From: Myxococcales bacterium
GTDB lineage: Bacteria; Myxococcota_A; Polyangia; Polyangiales; Polyangiaceae
DNA: 11,912 nt
NCBI GenBank assembly: GCA_023248785.1
Contig: JAHFDX010000053.1
Location: 1-11,912, forward strand
Reading direction: 5' to 3'
A model generated the notes under the pieces. The model worked only from the letters and a program-made list of their open reading frames with translations. It had not been told where the DNA came from and made no database searches. A program made the translations under genes and the position numbers. Below are positions 1 through 5,900 of the stretch, one piece after another. Position 1 is the first letter of the stretch; every line of letters starts with the position of its first letter.

Positions 1-446
1 TGGCCAAGTGAATGTTGGCTGTGCGAGGCGACATTGTGGCCTTTTTTGCGCAACATTTCGTTGAGTTTAGGGCTTCGGTAGCCACTCACAAGTTCGATGC
101 GACAGCCTGGAAATTGCTTCGCCAGATTGCGCAGCAAATCGAGCAGGCGAGGGTCGAATTCGTGGGCTTCCGTTGTGACCCGATCGGCGAGTAATGAACT
201 GAATCGCGACAGCGCTGGAACACTCGAGGTGAGGCGAACCCGTTCTCCCGAGTGCATATGCACGAGCGTGGCGGGGAGGGGGTCTGGGTCGTCGTCGATC
301 GACTCAGGCTCGCTTTGTTTCTTTGAAATCACGCTCGATGGGGTCCAGTGACCCGCGTACCAAGTCGAGTCGGACGAGACCGTTTCGGACCACAAACCCG
401 CGGTTAGCGCGACCCATCCGATTTTCCATCCACCGCGTATGCCCAT
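1..446 (-). CDS. DUF882/YcbK-like M15-family peptidase, C-terminus cut off by left edge
   Basis: This is an open minus-strand frame from an ATG at 446-444 with no stop before base 1 (148 full codons). The translation has a short hydrophobic N-terminal segment (about residues 8-19, probably a signal peptide or anchor), then an acidic, Pro-rich linker (about 44-59). After it comes the start of a DUF882 (Peptidase_M15_2) domain with a HMHSGERV segment near 63-70, SGYRSP at 121-126, LRKKG at 132-136 and SQHSLG at 143-148. In this family the His of the SxHxxG motif (H145 here) is a zinc ligand, and the second half of the site lies past the edge. Family members are exported, zinc-dependent and thought to act on peptidoglycan peptides or as LD/DD-carboxypeptidases; that role is inherited from the family and is not shown here. 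The frame stays open upstream of 446 without another ATG, GTG or TTG nearby, and no clear Shine-Dalgarno precedes the ATG, so the exact start is less certain than the family. Confidence 0.85.
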   Translation of the reverse strand, partial: MGIRGGWKIGWVALTAGLWSETVSSDSTWYAGHWTPSSVISKKQSEPESIDDDPDPLPATLVHMHSGERVRLTSSVPALSRFSSLLADRVTTEAHEFDPRLLDLLRNLAKQFPGCRIELVSGYRSPKLNEMLRKKGHNVASHSQHSLG

Positions 447-532
447 TGGGACCGAAAAAAGAGCCGCGAGCAGTTGCTTGTGGTCTCCGAGAGCAGTATG
501 CCACGCTCGCTTTAGTCGGAGGCAACCGAAAC
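447..532. promoter_or_regulatory. divergent intergenic region (86 bp) between peptidase and lipoprotein genes
   Basis: Both flanking genes start at the edges of this gap and point away from it, so it must hold at least part of both promoters and both translation-initiation regions. On the plus strand a weak sigma70-like pair can be drawn (TTGCTT at 474-479, 17 nt, TATGCC at 497-502). It matches only three of six consensus bases in each box, so I do not claim it as a promoter. No operator-like palindrome or terminator stands out. Confidence 0.4.
518..522 (+). promoter_or_regulatory. ribosome binding site (GGAGG) deciding the lipoprotein start
   Basis: GGAGG lies 10 nt before the ATG at 533. 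It supports 533 over the ATG at 323, which opens the same frame but lies inside the divergent peptidase gene. A start at 533 also puts the lipobox cysteine at residue 27, a normal lipoprotein signal length. Confidence 0.6.
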
Positions 533-1570
533 ATGTCGATGGCTCTGCGCGTGAGGTTCAAAAGTTCGGCCCGCGTATCCATTGTGGTGGCCGCCGTCTG
601 GCTCGTCGCTTGCGCGATTACAGATACATCAACGTTTTCGCCCGCGAATGTGGCGGACGGTGGATCGTCTGGCTCAGCCGTGGAGGGTGGCGGTTTTTCC
701 ACGACGGATGCGGGCAATGAAGCAGTTACTGTGATCTACGCCCACACGGACAATGAACTGTATGAACTCGACCCCACGACCAAGAAAGTTACGCTCGTCG
801 GGCCTTTTCAGGCCGAGGGCACGCTCGGTTCGGTCACAGATCTCGCCGTTACGAAGAATGACGAAATCTGGGTAAATACTACGCGTGCTATTTACCGGGT
901 ATCGAGCCTTCCTAAGGCCGGCGATCCGGTCCACCTCGATCATGTGGCGGACTTCCCTGGGGACATCAACGTGTATGCGCTCGCATTCACACCCGAAGGT
1001 GCGCTTGAGGCGGGTGAATCGCTCATCGCAGGGGATGGCGATGGAGCCATTCATGTCATCGATCAAAAAACGGGAAGTGCCCGCAAGCTTGGCGGTTTCG
1101 GCGATGTACGGTCGGGCGATCCCGCCCCAAAAGACGCGCGCGTGTGGACGCTTTCGGGCGATCTGGTGTTTTACAAGGTCGGAAACGCGGTTAAGGGGCT
1201 CGCTACGCTGAGGGCGTGTGGCGTCGACAGGAATGCCAACCCGATCAAGTGCGACACCACAAACGACGTGCTAGCGGAGGTCGACATGGTGGCTCTTCGC
1301 GACGCGTTCACCTCAAAAAAATATCGCAATCTCCGCAAACAGATTCTCGGTGGCGGGACGCGTGTAGGCCGTCTTTACGGCATGGGTGCCTGGGGCGACC
1401 GCGTGTACGCATTCGCGCGCGCGCAGACAGATCCACAGGCCGTGGCAGCCCAATTGATCGAGGTCTCGGGCTCGGGGACGGGCACGCCGCTTGAAGCCTT
1501 TCCAGATATTTCGTACGGATGGTCCGGCGCAGGCGTTACCACGCGGGCGAAGATTGACATTATTCGCTGA
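533..1570 (+). CDS. exported lipoprotein with possible beta-propeller-like repeats, function unknown
   Basis: The protein has 345 residues. A basic n-region (R6, R8, K10, R14) and a hydrophobic core (about 15-26) end in a canonical lipobox, LVAC with the lipidated Cys at 27. A disordered Gly/Ser/Ala-rich linker follows (to about residue 65), which is common in myxobacterial surface lipoproteins. The rest is beta-rich, with repeated units of the kind ELYELDPTTKKVTLVG, AIYRVSS and AIHVIDQKTGSARKLGG, each resembling a propeller blade in which a read-out strand precedes a value-like strand. There are two cysteines outside the signal in a CxxxxxxxxxxC arrangement (RACG ... IKCD) that could form a disulfide. 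I recognise no enzyme motif, and a sugar, lipid or protein-binding role would be speculation. The hydrolase gene starts 17 nt after its stop, so the two are probably co-transcribed. The call as lipoprotein is firm; the fold is inferred by eye. Confidence 0.8.
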   Translation: MSMALRVRFKSSARVSIVVAAVWLVACAITDTSTFSPANVADGGSSGSAVEGGGFSTTDAGNEAVTVIYAHTDNELYELDPTTKKVTLVGPFQAEGTLGSVTDLAVTKNDEIWVNTTRAIYRVSSLPKAGDPVHLDHVADFPGDINVYALAFTPEGALEAGESLIAGDGDGAIHVIDQKTGSARKLGGFGDVRSGDPAPKDARVWTLSGDLVFYKVGNAVKGLATLRACGVDRNANPIKCDTTNDVLAEVDMVALRDAFTSKKYRNLRKQILGGGTRVGRLYGMGAWGDRVYAFARAQTDPQAVAAQLIEVSGSGTGTPLEAFPDISYGWSGAGVTTRAKIDIIR

Positions 1571-1587
1571 AGCGCCGAGTAAGAAGC

Positions 1588-2466
1588 ATGGCTGTTTCTC
1601 GAGAAGAGGGCGTGCTCTCTGAACGTGTTGTACCGGGGCCGTCACTTTATTATGTGGCTAGGCTGGTTACGAACCCAAGGGCCGTTATCGGATTTTTGCA
1701 CGGGTATGCCGATCACATTGGGCGCTACGAACACGCATTTGATGCGTGGGCCGAGGCCGGCATTAGCGTCGTGGGGATCGACCTTCGTGGCCATGGGCGT
1801 GCAGAAGGGCTCCGCGGATATTGCGAGCGCTTTCCCGAATTTCTAGATGACGCTGCCGAACTGCATGCGCTTTTGCGAAGGCGAGTTCCCAGCGCCCCCG
1901 CGTTCCTTATGGGTCACAGTTTTGGCGGGCTCGTGGCTGCAAGCGCAATGCTCGAAACGCCGCGCGATTACGAGGGGTTGCTTCTGAGCGCACCCTATTT
2001 GGGCCTCGCGATGCAAGTACCTTTGCTGAAGATCAAAGCGGCAGAGGTCGCATCGAAGATTTGGCCGAAACTTGGAATTCCCTCCGGACTTCAGGGCGCA
2101 GACGTTGCGCGCGATCCGGAAAGGGCACGCGCATACGACTCGGATCCCTTGGGGTTTAAGAAAGCAACCGCGCGATGGTTCACTGAAACGCGCGAAGCTC
2201 AGGCCCGCGCGATTGCGAATGCACCACGACTGTCGCTTCCGCTCTACGTTGTGTTTGGGGGAACGGACAAGGTCGCGCGCCTTTCGGATGCGAAGCGCTT
2301 CTTCGACCAGGCTGGTTCGAAAGACAAAACCTGGGACGAGCGGCCCGACGTGTATCACGAGCCGTTCAGCGAGCCCGACTGGCGAAGCGTCGCGGATACA
2401 GTTCGCGACTGGATTTTCGCGCGTGCGGTGTCGCCAACGAAGTCAGCGGCCACGCTCGATCGGTGA
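1588..2466 (+). CDS. alpha/beta hydrolase, monoglyceride lipase / serine aminopeptidase S33 type
   Basis: The 292-residue protein has the order and spacing of the Hydrolase_4 (lysophospholipase/monoacylglycerol lipase) family. An HG oxyanion motif lies at 38-39 (FLHGYADHIGRY), followed by GIDLRGHGRAEG (63-74) and the nucleophile elbow GHSFGG with Ser111. The acid is Asp227 in FGGTDKV and the catalytic His is His257 in VYHEPF. The full triad is present, so an active enzyme is expected. Relatives hydrolyse monoacylglycerols, lysophospholipids or other esters; the substrate cannot be read from sequence. There is no signal peptide, so it should be cytoplasmic. It follows the lipoprotein gene by 17 nt with only a weak purine-rich site (GAGTAAGAAGC) before ATG 1588, which suggests the same transcript. 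Its last 24 nt are shared, tail to tail, with the PAP2 gene on the other strand. Confidence 0.92.
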   Translation: MAVSREEGVLSERVVPGPSLYYVARLVTNPRAVIGFLHGYADHIGRYEHAFDAWAEAGISVVGIDLRGHGRAEGLRGYCERFPEFLDDAAELHALLRRRVPSAPAFLMGHSFGGLVAASAMLETPRDYEGLLLSAPYLGLAMQVPLLKIKAAEVASKIWPKLGIPSGLQGADVARDPERARAYDSDPLGFKKATARWFTETREAQARAIANAPRLSLPLYVVFGGTDKVARLSDAKRFFDQAGSKDKTWDERPDVYHEPFSEPDWRSVADTVRDWIFARAVSPTKSAATLDR

Positions 2467-3468
2467 GTAGATGGGGTCGACGTCCATTTCCCTTCGCTTG
2501 ACGATCTCCCGCTGGGTAATGCGATAACTCGAATACGCCGCGAATGTGGCGAGGGTGACACCAGCCACGATATCGATCAGGTAGTGCCAGCGAAGGAACA
2601 TCGTGGCCACAATTATTTGCGACGAGATGAATGCCATCACGGGCCAGGTGTACTTGAACGGTGCGCGCGCTCGATGCATGTACGAGAACAGCGTGAAGAA
2701 CGTGGGAAGGGCCGTGTGCAAGCTCGGAAAAATGTCCTTCTGCGCACCACCGGCTGCAACAGCCCCAACCACGGCTTGCCAGAAATGTCCGCCCGAAAGC
2801 TCGTTGTGAAACTGCCCTGCCAGATGATGATGTGGCCCATACCCTGGCACCACCATGTACGTCAGCTGGCCAATCGTGAATATCATCAGCGTGCCGAGTG
2901 AAAAGTGCGCGAGCCGAACCATGTCCCTGCTTACAAAGAGCATTGGGATCATGTGCACGATGAGGATGGCAAAATAGAGAAAGTAGAAAAACGCAAACCA
3001 CTCGGTGGTTGCCGGCGTGACCAACCAGTCCCATGCAACCGCGGGCTCGAAGCCAAAAACGCGTAAGTCAAAATCGAGGATGTTGGCATCGAGAACGCGC
3101 TGGCTCACTGCGGGGAGGATTTCTCGCAGCTGGAAATAGGAGGCTCCGATGGGGCAAAGCATGATGACGCGATAAAGGATGTTACGCAGCACTGCCCCTT
3201 CACGAAGGATGCCGCCGCGAACGATCAGTAGTCCGCCAACATATGTAACCATCTCGGCGACGAGGTACTGGAGCACTCGGTCTACATTCTTGCCCTGACT
3301 TGATGCCACCGCAGAGAGCATCAATACGAAGTAGGCGAACACGAGCCAGTCTTGCGCGGCAAACCCACGAAGCGTGCGACCGAGCCACGTCGACTCAGCA
3401 AAATTACCGAGCGTCGCCGTCTGGGGCGCTTTCCGAGCGGAGGCTGATGAGTTCCGGTATGGCGGCAT
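2443..3468 (-). CDS. PAP2-superfamily membrane protein, inositol-phosphorylceramide-synthase-like (PAP2_3)
   Basis: This 341-residue, strongly hydrophobic protein has about seven or eight membrane-spanning stretches (roughly 41-56, 66-85, 100-116, 155-177, 187-208, 247-263, 273-291 and 297-315). It carries the two histidine motifs of the PAP2 superfamily: FPSLHTALP at 247-255 (His251) and RWHYLIDIVAG at 293-303 (His295, Asp299). The PxHH-like segment at 212-216 (PHHHL) and the long N-terminal part resemble the Aur1/PAP2_3 branch. I do not see the classic first PAP2 motif (KxxxxxxRP), which is also divergent in that branch. The family transfers or hydrolyses phosphate-linked headgroups on lipids at the membrane. 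A phosphatidylinositol/ceramide-like or other phospholipid phosphatase role is inference only. A weak promoter-like pair lies upstream (3503-3533). The start ATG at 3468 is preceded by an A-rich run and lacks a strong Shine-Dalgarno. Confidence 0.88.
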   Translation of the reverse strand: MPPYRNSSASARKAPQTATLGNFAESTWLGRTLRGFAAQDWLVFAYFVLMLSAVASSQGKNVDRVLQYLVAEMVTYVGGLLIVRGGILREGAVLRNILYRVIMLCPIGASYFQLREILPAVSQRVLDANILDFDLRVFGFEPAVAWDWLVTPATTEWFAFFYFLYFAILIVHMIPMLFVSRDMVRLAHFSLGTLMIFTIGQLTYMVVPGYGPHHHLAGQFHNELSGGHFWQAVVGAVAAGGAQKDIFPSLHTALPTFFTLFSYMHRARAPFKYTWPVMAFISSQIIVATMFLRWHYLIDIVAGVTLATFAAYSSYRITQREIVKRREMDVDPIYSPIERGR

Positions 3469-3623
3469 TTCTTTTTACAAAAAGGGGTGGCGCTTCGACC
3501 TCATAATGTGACGGTCGAATGGCATTCGGTCAACACAACGGCAAAGCAATTTCCGCGCAAAAATCAACGCGCCGCGAAATATTATTCGCAGTAGAGCGTC
3601 AGTGGATGAGGTTCGAAATCGCC
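3469..3623. other. 155-bp non-coding gap between ferredoxin and PAP2-family genes
   Basis: This is the AT-richest short stretch of the window and has no gene I can support. Both neighbours are on the minus strand: the ferredoxin ends at 3624 and the PAP2 gene starts at 3468. The gap must hold the end of the methylase-ferredoxin transcript and the PAP2 promoter. A partial inverted repeat (about 3552-3578, TTCCGCGC against GCGCCGCGAA) could be a weak terminator stem, but it is imperfect and lacks a U tract in the right place. Confidence 0.4.
3503..3533 (-). promoter_or_regulatory. possible sigma70-like promoter upstream of the PAP2-family gene
   Basis: On the minus strand TTGACC (complement of 3528-3533) and CATTAT (complement of 3503-3508) are separated by 19 nt. 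The -35 box matches five of six consensus bases and the -10 box four of six, but the spacer is 2 nt longer than ideal. It points at the PAP2 start at 3468, about 35 nt downstream. In GC-rich DNA such an AT-rich pair is noticeable, but the evidence is only the pattern. Confidence 0.3.
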
Positions 3624-3929
3624 TCAGTCTTCAACAGCTTGAACGCGAACAATCGTGTTGCCTGTGAGAAGCTTCGCGCAGCAGGCAAGGCGACGGCGCT
3701 TCGGGTCATCACCGAAGATATCGAGGACGTCTAGCTCCTCATCTTCCGGTGGAGCGAGCCCCTCCATGCCGTCAAGCACCTCGATACGGCAGGTTCCACA
3801 ACTTGCACTGCGGCAGGAAAATGGAATGGCGGCGTTCGTTTCATCGCACAGATCGGCGAGGCGGCCTCCGTTCGGGCGGTCGATTTCGAGCGGATTTCGC
3901 TTGGTCGCTAGGATGATGACTTTCGACAC
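3624..3929 (-). CDS. plant-type [2Fe-2S] ferredoxin
   Basis: The small 101-residue protein has the [2Fe-2S] cluster pattern of plant/bacterial-type ferredoxins. C39 in PFSCRSASCGTC is followed by C44 and C47 (C-x4-C-x2-C), and the fourth ligand is C83 in RLACCAKL. C84 next to it is extra. An acidic run (60-75, PEDEELDVLDIFGDD) between the third and fourth ligands is typical of this fold and is often the partner-binding face. It should carry single electrons in the cytoplasm; no reductase or oxygenase partner is visible in the window. The start is a GTG at 3929-3927, chosen because the ferredoxin beta-strand (KVIILATKR) begins right behind it and no other start lies nearby in frame. No clear Shine-Dalgarno precedes it, which fits translation coupled to the methylase. 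Its first 89 nt lie inside the 3' end of the methylase gene in another frame. Confidence 0.9.
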   Translation of the reverse strand: MSKVIILATKRNPLEIDRPNGGRLADLCDETNAAIPFSCRSASCGTCRIEVLDGMEGLAPPEDEELDVLDIFGDDPKRRRLACCAKLLTGNTIVRVQAVED

Positions 3930-5172
3930 GTTCCAACGGCTGTAGCAGAAGCAAGTGTTCCCTGCGAGCGAGTTTCGCGAACGCGTGCGCCGTGGGTTTG
4001 TGGAAGTGGGGTCGCTGCTGGGATGCAGTCGCTACGATCTTGAAAGAACCATCGTGGGTTGCTGCCTTCATCACTTCGTCGGCGCGCAGGGCTCCGGCGC
4101 GAACGGCGGAATCGGCGAGAAGTACGGCCACATGGGCGTCGCGTTTTAGCGTTGGATGTAACGCACGAAGCCAGGCTGCAAGTTCGTCGGTCCATCGCTC
4201 ACTCGCGGCCACCGCCGACGGCGCCCCAACGTAATCGCGCCGCGCGCCAAGTTCGCCGTCGGCAAGTGAACGTGCATCGATGTTCAACCATCGAAAGCGC
4301 ATCTCGTGGTGGGCGTAGTAGTCGTATGTTGCGGCGTACGGTGGAGATGTCACCACGAGGTCTACCGCGTTGGGCGTAACGCTTCGGAGCTCGGTGGCGT
4401 CGTCGACGTTGATTTCGACGCGTGATCGCGGCGACGGAAGCAATGCGGCATAATCGGTAATTCGGCGAACGAGTTCATCTGTCTTTTTTACAAAGAGCTT
4501 TGCGGTGTATCCCGCGGCAATGCGGTGTGCTGTTTTGTTGTACTCGGCCGTGTCGCTCGTCTTGGTGCTGACTTTGACCAAGATGGCCGAGAGCACGAGC
4601 TCGAGCACTTCACGCACCGCGTCGGTCTGTTCATGCAGACCCACCATCAGTCCGTCGAGTTCGAGTAGCACGTGCGGAGAAAACAGAGCGGCGTCCTCGT
4701 CGTTGTAGCGACGTGATGCGCCGGCACGCCTTTTTCGGCGTTCGTCTGCGATCAAGGCCACACGTTTTGCCGCGGTGATCCACGATTGCCTTGTCCGCTC
4801 GCCGGGGGCTGTCGCTTTGAGAAGCGCTAAGCGCACGGCAAGCGGATTGAGATCGACGCCGTGGGAGTGAAGCCCTGCGAGCCGGGATTCGACGAGCACC
4901 GTACCGCTTCCGCAAAACGGATCGAGAACGAGGTCGCCCTTTTTCCCAAGCGCTCGTACAAGACGAGCCGCCGTGACGGGATGCATACGCGCGGGGTAGG
5001 TGTGAAATCCGTGAACGTGCGAGCGATCGATGTCGTCGCCCTCCACTCGGCCGACTGGAGAGGGAGCGGGTGCGACGCCCAGCGCATCTGCCAAGATCGC
5101 GGCGAGTTCCGACGGCCCCTCGAGCAGGATCTCTCCGCCGACATGGGTGAGTGAACGGCGTCGCGTGCTCAT
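3841..5172 (-). CDS. orphan SPPY-type DNA (or RNA) methyltransferase
   Basis: The 443-residue protein has, in order, a motif-X-like segment HTYPARMHP at 57-65, the SAM-binding motif I DPFCGSG at 84-90, an acidic strand DLNPLA (107-112) and the catalytic motif IV SPPY at 276-279 (VVTSPPYAATYDYY). The SPPY motif is typical of methylases that modify exocyclic amino groups (N4-cytosine or N6-adenine in DNA, or related RNA methylases). The motif order is SAM-binding first and catalytic second. A 185-residue region between them, rich in Arg/Lys/Glu helices, is the likely target-recognition insert. No endonuclease is next to it, so it is an orphan methylase whose recognition site and substrate are unknown. 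Its ATG overlaps the stop of the upstream zinc-ribbon gene (ATGA at 5172-5169). The last 30 residues are Pro/Arg-rich and overlap the ferredoxin gene, so they may be a non-essential extension. Confidence 0.87.
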   Translation of the reverse strand: MSTRRRSLTHVGGEILLEGPSELAAILADALGVAPAPSPVGRVEGDDIDRSHVHGFHTYPARMHPVTAARLVRALGKKGDLVLDPFCGSGTVLVESRLAGLHSHGVDLNPLAVRLALLKATAPGERTRQSWITAAKRVALIADERRKRRAGASRRYNDEDAALFSPHVLLELDGLMVGLHEQTDAVREVLELVLSAILVKVSTKTSDTAEYNKTAHRIAAGYTAKLFVKKTDELVRRITDYAALLPSPRSRVEINVDDATELRSVTPNAVDLVVTSPPYAATYDYYAHHEMRFRWLNIDARSLADGELGARRDYVGAPSAVAASERWTDELAAWLRALHPTLKRDAHVAVLLADSAVRAGALRADEVMKAATHDGSFKIVATASQQRPHFHKPTAHAFAKLARREHLLLLQPLERVESHHPSDQAKSARNRPPERRPPRRSVR

Positions 5173-5852
5173 TGAACTCGGGGCTTCGTTTTCTGTGCCT
5201 CAGCCCGTTCGAGCTCCGCGAATTCTTCTTCCAACGGGTCCGCGATTTCGGTTGCAACACGTGGACGCGCATCGTCGAACTCGAGCGTACCGTCGTTGCG
5301 TACATCGAGGCGTACATTGCCATAACGTGATTGGCGCTCGAGCATGGGCGTGAGCATTGCCGGATCGGCGTCGAGTTCTTTCGCAAGTTCGGGAACGGAC
5401 TTGCCGGGCCTGCTCTCGAGATATTTCGACACAGCCATGCCCCAGGCGCCTTGCACGTGCTCGAGTGCATGGTGATCAAGCGAGCTGGCACTTCTCGACA
5501 ACATGAGAGCCGCCATGGCGCAACATGCGGCAATGACGCCGCTGAGAACCCCTGTAGTTACAGAGAACCATGTAACAATCAAAGTTGCGAATATGAAGCC
5601 GAGAAATCCTGCTATCGCGAAACCCATCGCAATGCGCCGCATAAAGGCATTGGCTCGCAACCTCTTGGCTTCGGAGAGTTGGGACAAAACCTCCGGATCC
5701 GAGGTGGCCTGCGTAACGTTCGGCACGAGGGAGGCGCCGCACACACCACAGACGAGCAGCCACTTTGCATGCCGCTCTTTTCGTGACTTGGCTCGACAAA
5801 GAGGACAAGGGGTGAGCGTGTCAGACCCTAAAGCGGGCGCCATGATCTCCAT
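5169..5852 (-). CDS. zinc-ribbon protein with two membrane segments and a possible winged-helix-like C-terminus, function unknown
   Basis: The 227-residue protein begins with a zinc ribbon (C16-x2-C19 and C35-x2-C38: CPLC and CGVC). A charged linker follows, then two adjacent hydrophobic segments (about 73-93 and 97-118). A soluble region at about 125-195 contains a helix-turn-helix-like stretch (SVPELAKELDADPAMLTPML, about 152-171) followed by a short beta pattern (NVRLDVRNDGTLEFDD), which suggests a winged-helix-like domain. The C-terminus is Glu/Arg-rich. I do not recognise a named family. It is the first gene of a minus-strand operon with the methylase (4-nt ATGA overlap) and the ferredoxin. 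ATG 5852 is preferred because TTGAGG lies 8 nt upstream; an in-frame ATG at 5843 has a GGAG only 3 nt before it. Confidence 0.75.
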   Translation of the reverse strand: MEIMAPALGSDTLTPCPLCRAKSRKERHAKWLLVCGVCGASLVPNVTQATSDPEVLSQLSEAKRLRANAFMRRIAMGFAIAGFLGFIFATLIVTWFSVTTGVLSGVIAACCAMAALMLSRSASSLDHHALEHVQGAWGMAVSKYLESRPGKSVPELAKELDADPAMLTPMLERQSRYGNVRLDVRNDGTLEFDDARPRVATEIADPLEEEFAELERAEAQKTKPRVQ

Positions 5853-5900
5853 CTACCATGCCTCAACGTCGGCCGGGCTTGCTATGAACGTCGGGAGAAA
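5853..5900. promoter_or_regulatory. 48-bp divergent intergenic region
   Basis: This short gap separates the start of the zinc-ribbon/methylase/ferredoxin operon (minus) from the start of the transglutaminase pair (plus). It holds a ribosome binding site for each side (TTGAGG on the minus strand at 5861-5866; GGGAG on the plus strand at 5893-5897). It is too short for two complete promoters without overlap, so promoter elements probably reach into one of the coding regions. No consensus boxes are convincing. Confidence 0.4.
5861..5866 (-). promoter_or_regulatory. ribosome binding site (TTGAGG) of the zinc-ribbon gene
   Basis: Read on the minus strand, TTGAGG ends 8 nt before the ATG at 5852. 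This favours that start over the in-frame ATG nine bases further in. Confidence 0.5.

Noticed and set aside
323..532. Upstream extension of the lipoprotein frame to ATG 323
   Set aside because: It would lie inside the divergent peptidase gene and push the lipobox to about residue 97. The GGAGG before ATG 533 and the normal lipoprotein signal there are better.
304..717. Minus-strand open frame of about 137 codons across the divergent region
   Set aside because: It overlaps both the peptidase N-terminus and the lipoprotein signal in other frames, has low-complexity translation and no recognisable motif. The peptidase frame explains the same strand better.
3552..3578. Imperfect inverted repeat TTCCGCGC / GCGCCGCGAA as a terminator
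   Set aside because: The stem needs a bulge and there is no U-run following it on the minus strand, so an intrinsic terminator is not supported.
3607..3626. TGAGG...CCTCA hairpin at the ferredoxin stop
   Set aside because: Only five base pairs with a 10-nt loop and no U tract; expected by chance at this frequency.
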